Part shown: positions 1 through 5,274 of the stretch, piece after piece | Layout of the letters: every line of letters starts with the position of its first letter | How positions within the stretch are numbered: the first letter of the stretch is position 1 | From: Planctomycetota bacterium | GTDB taxonomy: Bacteria; Planctomycetota; B143-G9 | DNA length: 5,274 bases | Direction of reading: 5' to 3' | Assembly (NCBI GenBank): GCA_003644275.1 | Contig: QNBY01000101.1 | Span: forward strand, 1 to 5,274 | Notes under the pieces: generated by a model | What the model was told of the DNA's origin: nothing | Seen by the model: the letters and a program-made list of their open reading frames with translations, nothing else | Database searches by the model: none | Position numbers and translations under genes: made by a program

Positions 1-1553
1 CAGTTGCCCCACATGTTGCCGTTGAAGCCGCGGGCGGCGAAGAAGACGTTGGCGTTCTGGATGGCGGGCCAGCTGTCCCACACCGTGCTGAAGGTGCCGT
101 CGGTGGGCGCGCCCTGCGCGATGGGGGTGACGTTCACGCCGTCGGTGGAGTAGCCTATCTCCACCAGTTCGGGATAGTCCACCTTCGACTCGACGGTGGC
201 GCGGACGGGCGCGCAGTAAGAGGTGGTGGAGTACCAATTGTAGTACGCCCCGCTGATGTTGCTGTAGGTATAAACCGATCTCACGGTGTTGCCGGAGTAG
301 TACCGCAGGTTTCCGTAATAGGTGTACACGCCGATATAGGAACCCGCCGGAACGTTCTGGAACTGCGAGCCCGTCAGGGTGTAGGTCCGAACGCCGGTCT
401 GCGTGGTGGTGCGCGGGCCGGTGGCGATCACCTGGTAGCCGCCCGAAATCTGCTTGGCTATCTTGAAATAATGGTAGGCGGAGGAGTATCGCCTGTAGTT
501 GTAGTAGGTGTAGTACTTCGTGAAGGTGCCCACGAAGGGGGATGAGTACTCTATGTCCAGTACACATCTGTTGTACTCGTACATGTAGTAAGAGGACGCC
601 GACCACGGGTTCGGCGGGAAGGTGGCGCTCAACTGCTGCTGGTCGAAGGAAGCGGAGACGGAGATGGCCTCGCCGTCCACGTCGGGGAGCGGTGAGAACC
701 CGCTGAAGAGGGGGTTTATCACCTGTATCTCCACATCGAAGGGCTTGGATTCCTTGGAGCCCGCATAGGCCAACGCCCGCACCGTGACGGCGAAATCCAC
801 CATGTCGCCGGTGTTCCAGTCCGCGCCCCAGCCGTCGCTGCCGTCGGTGTCGGTCTCGATGAGGGTGTAGGCGCTGTCGGAGGAGCCCTTGTAATAGAAC
901 GAAACGGAAGTTATCCCGCCCGACATGATGGTGCCGGCGGTGGCGGCGAGGGAGAGGGTGCCGGCGTTGGGTTCCTCGGTGTCGAAGCCCGTGAGGCTGC
1001 TCACCCACACCTCGGGCATGACGAAGCTGATATTGTCCAGCCAACAGCCGTAGTAATAGGGGCAGTAACTGCTGGCGTTCCAGCGGATGTACTTCGTGCC
1101 CGCGGGCACCGTCACCTTCTTGGTGGCCCCGTACACGTAGGTGCGGGAGGAATAGAGGGTGGTGGTGCTCCAGGTCCCGCCGTCGGCGGAGAATTGCACG
1201 TTGAGCGTCGAGTAGCGAAGGTAGCACCAGAAGGTGAGCTCGCCCGCCGCGGGGGTGGGGGAATCGAAGGTGTACATCAGCGTGAAGGTGCGGATCGAAT
1301 ACGGACCGTAGTAGCGGTAGCCGAGATGGACCGAATAGGGCGAACTCTTGCGGTAGTAGCTGTCGGCGTGTGCGCCGCAACCGCTGTAGCCGTTGTGCCC
1401 GCTCCAGGGCGAGCCGGTGGAGGATATCACCTGGTTGTCGGAGTAGCCGCTGTCCCAGTTCTGGGAGAAATCCCAATCGGAAGCCGCGTTTGCGGCGCCG
1501 CTCCACAGCACGAGGGCCGCCGCGGCCGCTATGGCGAAAAGGAGTCGTCTCAT
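1..1553 (-). CDS. Exported Tyr-rich multi-domain surface/secreted protein (C-terminus beyond window edge)
   Basis: The frame is open from ATG at 1553-1551 to base 1 without a stop: 517 complete codons, 3'-truncated by the window. An AAGGGAG ribosome site at 1567-1561, 7 nt before the ATG, supports the start. Residues 1-23 form a Sec signal peptide: MRR, a hydrophobic Ala/Leu core, then ANA for cleavage near residue 23. Residues about 26-178 look like a beta-sandwich (jelly-roll, choice-of-anchor type) ending in WLDNISF, with Cys59, Cys110, Cys164 and Cys170. Residues about 184-278 form an Ig-like domain. Residues about 281-446 form a second beta-rich domain, very Tyr-rich from 321, with a VPAGSYIGVY strand. 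Residues about 448-517 begin another Ig-like domain resembling the first. By inference it is an adhesin, a binding module or the front of a larger surface protein. No catalytic motif is visible, and the exact function is not recognised. Confidence 0.88.
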   Translation of the reverse strand, partial: MRRLLFAIAAAAALVLWSGAANAASDWDFSQNWDSGYSDNQVISSTGSPWSGHNGYSGCGAHADSYYRKSSPYSVHLGYRYYGPYSIRTFTLMYTFDSPTPAAGELTFWCYLRYSTLNVQFSADGGTWSTTTLYSSRTYVYGATKKVTVPAGTKYIRWNASSYCPYYYGCWLDNISFVMPEVWVSSLTGFDTEEPNAGTLSLAATAGTIMSGGITSVSFYYKGSSDSAYTLIETDTDGSDGWGADWNTGDMVDFAVTVRALAYAGSKESKPFDVEIQVINPLFSGFSPLPDVDGEAISVSASFDQQQLSATFPPNPWSASSYYMYEYNRCVLDIEYSSPFVGTFTKYYTYYNYRRYSSAYHYFKIAKQISGGYQVIATGPRTTTQTGVRTYTLTGSQFQNVPAGSYIGVYTYYGNLRYYSGNTVRSVYTYSNISGAYYNWYSTTSYCAPVRATVESKVDYPELVEIGYSTDGVNVTPIAQGAPTDGTFSTVWDSWPAIQNANVFFAARGFNGNMWGN

Positions 1554-1595
1554 CTTCTCTCTCCCTTGCGAGGTTCGGTATAGAGGCAACCTTTG

Positions 1596-1624
1596 ATTGT
1601 AGGGCGGGAAAGCCGCAATGTCAA
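1596..1624 (-). promoter_or_regulatory. Sigma70-type promoter for the exported protein gene
   Basis: Read on the minus strand, TTGACA (1624-1619) is followed by exactly 17 bp and then TACAAT (1601-1596). This is a perfect -35 and a 5/6 match at -10 with ideal spacing. Transcription should begin near 1588-1590, giving a leader of about 35 nt that includes the AAGGGAG ribosome site. An A-rich tract immediately upstream of the -35 (complement of the T run at 1627-1632) could act as an UP-like element. That role is inferred. Confidence 0.85.
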
Positions 1625-1636
1625 GGTTTTTTACCT
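1624..1636. repeat. Short inverted repeat AGGT-T5-ACCT next to the -35 box
   Basis: The plus strand reads AGGT, five T, ACCT. The 4-bp arms are perfectly complementary, and the left arm shares its first base with the -35 element of the minus-strand promoter. It could be a small operator or simply an A-tract upstream element. The arms are short enough to occur by chance. Confidence 0.3.
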
Positions 1637-1657
1637 CGGGAGATAGTGCGCCGCGGG

Positions 1658-1688
1658 GGGGAGCGCGTTGCGAAATTTGATGCTCCCC
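1658..1688. repeat. Inverted repeat GGGGAGC / GCTCCCC in the divergent intergenic region
   Basis: GGGGAGC (1658-1664) and GCTCCCC (1682-1688) are perfect 7-bp arms separated by 17 nt of AT-richer sequence. In plus-strand RNA this could fold into a leader hairpin ending about 28 nt before the ATG of the small Cys4 gene. It could instead be a protein-binding site. It has no downstream T run on the plus strand, so it does not look like a terminator in that direction. Confidence 0.4.
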
Positions 1689-1716
1689 TTCAAAAAAAGC
1701 GGAGAATGCGGGCGAG

Positions 1717-1875
1717 ATGGCGAAAGTGGTCAAAGTGCTCATCCAGAGGCTCACCCTGCTGCTCGGCCTTCGCGACGAGTTCCTCTGCGACAGTTGCAAG
1801 CTGAACTACCGCGACCTCTGCATGAGGCGCGAGAGGCCCAACGCCCGTATCTGCCCCGACTACAGGAAGAAATGA
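1717..1875 (+). CDS. Small four-cysteine protein (52 aa), coupled to the VWA gene
   Basis: The frame runs from ATG 1717 to TGA 1873-1875. Third codon positions are strongly GC-biased like the neighbouring genes, which supports real coding. Residues 1-20 are basic and hydrophobic (MAKVVKVL, then a Leu-rich stretch) and could form an amphipathic helix. The second half carries Cys24, Cys27, Cys35 and Cys46, spaced CxxC-x7-C-x10-C, and ends CPDYRKK. That spacing suggests a small zinc- or metal-binding knuckle, which is inferred. The ribosome site is weak: GGAG at 1701-1704 is 12 nt away and GCGAG lies directly before the ATG. No upstream in-frame ATG, GTG or TTG gives a better start nearby. The stop overlaps the next ATG as ATGA, indicating translational coupling to the membrane VWA protein. 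I do not recognise a named family. Confidence 0.7.
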   Translation: MAKVVKVLIQRLTLLLGLRDEFLCDSCKLNYRDLCMRRERPNARICPDYRKK

Positions 1876-3515
1876 CGGTGGAGACGGCCCATCCCTGGAT
1901 GCTGGCGCTCTCGCTCGCGGCGGCGCTGCTGGTGTTCCTGCACCACCTGAGGCGCAGGAAGATCGAGCTCCGCGTTCCCTCCCTCGCCCTCTGGCGGGAG
2001 GCGATGGGAGAGGAACCCGCGCGTTCGTCGCGTTCCCGCCTGTTCGACCTTCCGCTCGCGTTCCTGCTCGCGTCCCTGCTTCTGGCCGCCGCCGGGGCGT
2101 CCTCGCCCGTCCTGCTGTCCGCGCGCACAGCGCCGCGCCCGGTCGTGATCGTGCTCGACTGTTCCGCCTCAACCATCGCGGGGGACGCCTTCGGCAAGGC
2201 GCGGGCGGCCGCGCTGTCGTTCGTGCGCTCCCTCCCCGCGGAGACGCCGGTGACCGTGGTGGAGGCCGGGGCCGCGCCCCGCATAGCCTGCCGCAAGGGA
2301 ACGCCCGCGCAGGCGGAATCCGCCCTCTACGCCGCCGCCCCTCTCGAGGTCGAAGCGGACCCCTTTGAGGCCGCGAGGCTCGCCGGTTCGCTGGACGCCT
2401 CGCTGCGCCTGCTCTACACCGACGCCCCCGTCTCCCTGCCGGGCGGCTTCCGCTGCCTGTCCTTCGGCGAGCCTCTCCCCAACACCGGCATAACCGCCGC
2501 CTCCCTCGAACCGGGCGGGCTGTTCCTCGCGGCGGCGAACTACTCTCCCCGCCCGTGGAAGGGCTCCCTCGTGCTGAGGGCGGGAGGGGCGAAGACCGTT
2601 GCAGCGTGGCTTGAGCTCGGCCCGGGCGAGCGTAAGGACCTGCTTCTGAAGCTCGGGGTGCCGGAGGGAGAGCGCTTCGAGCTCGCCCTGGATCCCGGCG
2701 ATTCCTTCCCGGCCGACGACGTGTTGAGGGTGGGCCGCTCCGGCGCGGCGGGCATAACCGTGGCGGTGGCCGGGGTGGGGCTGCGTCCTCCCTCCTCGAA
2801 GGGGATACTCGGGGCGCTGGACACCCTCGAGGGAGTCCGCACGGTGCACATAGACGGGCGGGAGTTCCCGCGCGACGTGGAGGCGGACGCCTTCATAGGG
2901 GTGGGGACGCCCTGGCCCGAGGGGGACGTTCCGGCGCTGTGTTTCCTGCCTTCCGGCGGGAAAGGGCCGGTCGCGGCGGGAGGGAGCTTGTCCGGCCGCC
3001 TGTCGGTGGTCGTTCCGCCCCATCCCTTTTTCACCGGCCGGGACGGCGGGCCGCTCGCCGTCGAGAGGGGAAGGGTGACCGCGGGCCGGAAACTTGCGGG
3101 AACGGAGGGCTGGCGCGAGGTGCTCGCCTGCGGGGGGGAAGGGGCGCTGTTCGTGAAGGGGAACCGCTGGGCGGCGGCGTTCGATCCGGAGCTGGGCCCG
3201 GACTGCTGGTGCCGCGACCTGACCTTCGCGCTGTTCGTCGCCCGCTTCGCCGACGCGGTGCGCGACGCGAGCCGCAGGCCGCTGCTCCGCCGCACCGACG
3301 CCCGCCATCCCCACACGGGTTTCTTCGAGGGGGCGGGCTACAACCTGCTCTCCGACGCCGAAAGCGACCTCACCCGCCGCGCCGTGCGGGGAGAGGCTCC
3401 CGCGCCGCCGACGGGAGGGAGCGCCGCGCCGCGCCGCCTCCCGCTGGGGCCCTGGCTGCTGGTCGCCGCGGCCTTGGCCTTCCTGCTCGCGCTCGCTTTC
3501 GAAAGGCGGGTATGA
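1872..3515 (+). CDS. BatA-type membrane protein with von Willebrand factor A domain
   Basis: The chosen ATG (1872) overlaps the upstream TGA and has AGGA about 7 nt before it. The frame stays open further upstream, but that extension is out-of-frame sequence of the Cys4 gene. The protein has 547 residues. TM1 spans about 9-24, an Arg-rich loop 26-57 should be cytoplasmic, and TM2 spans about 58-82, which is the N-terminal pair typical of BatA/aerotolerance-regulator proteins. A VWA-like domain follows from about 90, with the metal-site motif DCSAS (Asp96, Ser98, Ser100) and a TD pair at 183-184. Residues about 205-290 look like an Ig-like linker. Residues 295-465 are a further alpha/beta region, possibly glutamine-amidotransferase-like without evident catalysis. 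TM3 spans about 525-543, before ERRV. The 83-520 region is probably periplasmic. Relatives often sit with MoxR ATPase and DUF58 genes, but neither is present here. The precise role is unknown. Confidence 0.85.
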   Translation: MTVETAHPWMLALSLAAALLVFLHHLRRRKIELRVPSLALWREAMGEEPARSSRSRLFDLPLAFLLASLLLAAAGASSPVLLSARTAPRPVVIVLDCSASTIAGDAFGKARAAALSFVRSLPAETPVTVVEAGAAPRIACRKGTPAQAESALYAAAPLEVEADPFEAARLAGSLDASLRLLYTDAPVSLPGGFRCLSFGEPLPNTGITAASLEPGGLFLAAANYSPRPWKGSLVLRAGGAKTVAAWLELGPGERKDLLLKLGVPEGERFELALDPGDSFPADDVLRVGRSGAAGITVAVAGVGLRPPSSKGILGALDTLEGVRTVHIDGREFPRDVEADAFIGVGTPWPEGDVPALCFLPSGGKGPVAAGGSLSGRLSVVVPPHPFFTGRDGGPLAVERGRVTAGRKLAGTEGWREVLACGGEGALFVKGNRWAAAFDPELGPDCWCRDLTFALFVARFADAVRDASRRPLLRRTDARHPHTGFFEGAGYNLLSDAESDLTRRAVRGEAPAPPTGGSAAPRRLPLGPWLLVAAALAFLLALAFERRV

Positions 3516-3557
3516 TTTCCCGTCCGCGGCATCGTAACGGCATACAACCTGCAACCG

Positions 3558-3564
3558 AAGGAGG
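3558..3564 (+). promoter_or_regulatory. Perfect ribosome binding site deciding a TTG start
   Basis: AAGGAGG lies 7 nt upstream of TTG at 3572. An alternative in-frame ATG at 3512 overlaps the previous stop (ATGA) but would add 20 residues unlike the family's N-terminus, and it would place this strong site inside the coding region. The site therefore favours TTG. Confidence 0.85.
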
Positions 3565-3571
3565 AAATATC

Positions 3572-4915
3572 TTGAGCGACAGGTTCGCAGACTACGGACG
3601 CCTCACGAAACCCGAGATCGCCGTCCCCCCGCCGGGGCCGAAGGCGAAGGAGGTCATCGAGCGCGAGGAGAAAGTGGCGTCGCCCGCCCACGGGAGGGGC
3701 TACCCCCTCTGCGTGGAGCGCGCCTGCGGCGTGTGGGTGGAGGATCCGGACGGCAACCGCTTCCTCGACTGCACCAGCGGCATCGGCGTGGTGAACGTGG
3801 GCCACTGTCACCCGGAGGTGGTCGGCGCGCTCGTGGAGCAGGCCGGAAAGTTCTTCCACTACTGCGGGGCCGATTTCTACTACATCCAGCAGACGCTCCT
3901 CTCCGAGCGGCTGGTGGAGGCCGCGCCCGTGCCCGACGCCGTGCCCTTCTTCACCAACAGCGGCGCCGAGTCCACCGAGGCGGCCATGAAGCTCGCCCGC
4001 TACCACACCCGCCGCCCGCGCTTCCTCGCACTGCGGGGTTCGTTCCACGGCAGGACGTTCGGCGCAATGTCCCTCACCTCGTCGAAGGCCGTCCAGCGCA
4101 ACCGCTTCGCCCCGCTGGTCCCCGAGGTGACGCACGTCCCCAACCCGTATTGCTACCGCTGCCCGCTCCGCCTCGAATATCCTTCCTGCGGCCTCGCCTG
4201 CGTGGACGCGGTGGAGGAATACCTGAACACCATCGCGCCGGCGGACGAGGTGGCCGCCTTCTTCGCCGAGCCCATCCAGGGCGAGGGCGGCTACATAGTG
4301 CCCCCGCCGGAGTACTTCCCGAAGCTCAAGGCGCTGCTGGACAAGCACGGCATACTGCTCGTGATGGACGAGGTGCAGGCGGGCAACGGCAGGACCGGCA
4401 AGCTTTTCGCCATCGAGCACTGGGGGGTGGAGCCCGACATCGTGTACACCGCCAAGGGCCTCGGCTCCGGCTTCCCGATAGGCGTGATGCTGAGCCGCCG
4501 CGAGCTGAACGACTGGGAGCCCGGCGCGCACTCCAACACCTACGGCGCGAACCCCATGGGCTGCATGGTGGCGCTGAAGACGCTGGAGCTGCTCCAGGGC
4601 GGGCTCGTGCGGAACGCCGCCGAGCGGGGCGAGCAGCTCATGGCCGGGCTGCGCGAGCTCCAGGCGCGGCACGACTTCATCGGCGACGTACGCGGCAAGG
4701 GCCTCATGACGGCCGTGGAGATAGTGAAGGACCCGGACACGAAGGAACGCGATCCCGAACGCCGCAACGCCCTCGTGAAGGAATGTTTCCGCCGCGGCCT
4801 GCTCACCTACTACTGCGGGGACAACTCGGTGCGGTTCATCCCGCCGCTCATCATCACCCGCGAGCAGATCGACACCGTGCTGGAGATATTCGCCGAGGCG
4901 CTGAAGGCCGTGTGA
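3572..4915 (+). CDS. Class III PLP-dependent aminotransferase (GabT / acetylornithine aminotransferase family, possible racemase)
   Basis: The 447-residue length is typical for class III fold-type I enzymes. Visible PLP features are NSGAE (129-133, phosphate binding), FHGR (158-161), EPIQGEGG (233-240), MDEVQ (265-269, with Asp266 contacting the pyridine nitrogen), TAKG with Schiff-base Lys295, the SNTYG loop (321-325) and Arg421 near the C-terminus as a likely substrate-carboxylate contact. All key residues are present. The N-terminal pattern (PGPKAKEVIEREEK, then RGYPLCVERACGVWVEDPDGNRFLD) resembles the acetylornithine-aminotransferase-like group that also includes archaeal amino-acid racemases. 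The substrate could thus be GABA, ornithine or another amino acid, and racemisation is possible. Cys194, Cys197, Cys206 and Cys210 form a cluster. The gene begins 56 nt after the VWA gene on the same strand, so co-transcription is likely but unproven. TTG start chosen from the AAGGAGG site. Confidence 0.93.
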   Translation: MSDRFADYGRLTKPEIAVPPPGPKAKEVIEREEKVASPAHGRGYPLCVERACGVWVEDPDGNRFLDCTSGIGVVNVGHCHPEVVGALVEQAGKFFHYCGADFYYIQQTLLSERLVEAAPVPDAVPFFTNSGAESTEAAMKLARYHTRRPRFLALRGSFHGRTFGAMSLTSSKAVQRNRFAPLVPEVTHVPNPYCYRCPLRLEYPSCGLACVDAVEEYLNTIAPADEVAAFFAEPIQGEGGYIVPPPEYFPKLKALLDKHGILLVMDEVQAGNGRTGKLFAIEHWGVEPDIVYTAKGLGSGFPIGVMLSRRELNDWEPGAHSNTYGANPMGCMVALKTLELLQGGLVRNAAERGEQLMAGLRELQARHDFIGDVRGKGLMTAVEIVKDPDTKERDPERRNALVKECFRRGLLTYYCGDNSVRFIPPLIITREQIDTVLEIFAEALKAV

Positions 4916-4942
4916 GCCTTTCTTCGGCCCGCCCGGAAACGA

Positions 4943-4970
4943 ACGAGCCCCGCCGCGCGGCGGGGCTCGT
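4943..4970. terminator. Perfect 28-bp GC-rich palindrome, likely bidirectional terminator
   Basis: The arms 4943-4956 and 4957-4970 are exactly complementary, giving a 12-bp stem with a CGCG tetraloop. The hairpin begins 27 nt after the aminotransferase stop and ends 29 nt before the stop of the convergent minus-strand gene. Plus-strand RNA then reads GTCTTTC and minus-strand RNA TCGTTTCC, so the U tracts are short on both sides. Position and stem strength support a shared intrinsic terminator, while the weak U tracts keep some doubt. Confidence 0.8.
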
Positions 4971-4999
4971 GTCTTTCGGGGAGACGGGCGCGGCGGGCG

Positions 5000-5272
5000 T
5001 TACTCGCTCTTCTCCTCCGCCTCGTCCTTCTCATCGGCGGATTCGTCCGGCCCGGCCGCGGCTTCCTCCTCCTTCACGCCGAGTATGTCGCGTATCTCCT
5101 TGCGGAGTTTCTCGATCTGCTCGGCCTTCTTCATGACCTCCTCCACGATGTCCTCGGTGGCCTCGAGCCCCTTGGAGATGAGGAAGGCGGCGGCCTCGGA
5201 GCGGGAGCGGAAGAGCTCGTGCTCCACGAGGAAGTCGATCTTGTCGAGCATGTCGTCCTCCACCCGCACCAT
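5000..5272 (-). CDS. Ribbon-helix-helix-like protein with coiled coil and acidic tail (start uncertain)
   Basis: From ATG at 5272-5270 to TAA at 5002-5000 this gives 90 residues. Residues 2-5 (VRVE) could be the DNA-binding beta strand, 6-17 helix A, and 24-36 helix B containing SRSEAAAFLISKGL, a pattern typical of CopG/Arc-type RHH proteins. Residues about 38-65 have a Lys/Glu heptad-like composition suggesting a coiled coil. The tail 67-90 is strongly acidic (12 Asp/Glu of 24) with little order expected. Only two bases lie upstream of the ATG, so the ribosome site and any N-terminal extension cannot be seen, and the true start may be outside the window. It converges on the aminotransferase gene across the palindrome. 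Function inferred: DNA-binding regulator or a small oligomeric protein. Target unknown. Confidence 0.72.
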   Translation of the reverse strand: MVRVEDDMLDKIDFLVEHELFRSRSEAAAFLISKGLEATEDIVEEVMKKAEQIEKLRKEIRDILGVKEEEAAAGPDESADEKDEAEEKSE

Positions 5273-5274
5273 GA

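Noticed and set aside
1194..1583. Plus-strand frame of 129 codons inside the exported-protein region
   Set aside because: It is antisense to a gene with a signal peptide, ribosome site and promoter, and its translation has no domain signature.
1642..1696. Possible plus-strand promoters (GATAGT at 1642-1647; TTGCGA at 1668-1673 with CAAAAA at 1691-1696)
   Set aside because: Neither pairs a reasonable -35 with a reasonable -10 at 16-18 bp, so no plus-strand promoter is called.
1668..1871. N-terminal extension of the VWA protein from TTG at 1668
   Set aside because: The extra 68 residues are an out-of-frame reading of the Cys4 gene, lack a ribosome site and do not resemble the BatA N-terminus. 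The ATG at 1872 starts directly before the first membrane segment.
2169..3554. Long open frame on the minus strand (about 461 codons) opposite the VWA gene
   Set aside because: Its translation is Arg/Gly/Pro-rich low-complexity sequence without recognisable motifs. It arises from the GC-rich codon pattern of the plus-strand gene, which has clear domain and membrane features.
3516..3571. Possible internal promoter before the aminotransferase (TACAAC at 3543-3548)
   Set aside because: There is only a 4/6 match at -10 and no -35-like element at suitable spacing. The stretch is better explained as a short intergenic spacer with a ribosome site.
3338..4672. Long open frame on the minus strand (about 444 codons) opposite the aminotransferase
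   Set aside because: It is antisense to an enzyme with all PLP motifs intact, its His/Ala/Val/Arg-rich translation matches nothing I recognise, and it crosses a real gene boundary.
3733..5136. Long plus-strand frame overlapping the aminotransferase in another frame and running through the palindrome
   Set aside because: The translation is Arg/Ala/Gly-rich without motifs, and it runs through the probable terminator and into the opposite-strand RHH gene.

Overview
The window is a GC-rich bacterial chromosomal segment with five protein-coding genes and no RNA genes, CRISPR array, IS element or phage genes that I can see. The organism uses Shine-Dalgarno ribosome binding sites, a near-consensus sigma70-type promoter and Sec signal peptides. 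It carries a BatA-type membrane protein and a large modular secreted protein. That mix suits an environmental or anaerobic Gram-negative-type bacterium (PVC/FCB-like or a candidate phylum), but nothing in the sequence fixes the taxon.

Layout. (1) Bases 1-1553, minus strand: the first 517 residues of an exported, tyrosine-rich, multi-domain surface or secreted protein that continues past the left edge. Its promoter (TTGACA, 17 bp, TACAAT) lies at 1596-1624. (2) Bases 1554-1716: a divergent intergenic region holding that promoter and two small inverted repeats. (3) Bases 1717-4915, plus strand: a three-gene run. It consists of a 52-residue four-cysteine protein too short for many gene callers, a 547-residue BatA/VWA membrane protein whose ATG overlaps the previous stop (ATGA), and a 447-residue class III PLP-dependent aminotransferase that starts at TTG behind a perfect AAGGAGG site. 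(4) Bases 4943-4970: a perfect 28-bp palindrome that probably serves as a shared terminator between convergent genes. (5) Bases 5000-5272, minus strand: a short ribbon-helix-helix-like protein with a coiled coil and an acidic tail, whose true start may lie beyond the right edge.

How they work together. The small Cys4 protein and the VWA protein are almost certainly translationally coupled, so they may act together at the inner membrane. The aminotransferase is co-directional and 56 bp downstream, so it may share the transcript, but its function (amino-acid transamination or racemisation) has no obvious tie to the VWA protein. The left-hand exported protein is transcribed separately and has visibly lower GC and many Tyr codons.

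I do not see a clearly new multi-gene system. The most interesting items are the coupled Cys4/VWA pair, the Tyr-rich exported protein and the extra cysteines in the aminotransferase.
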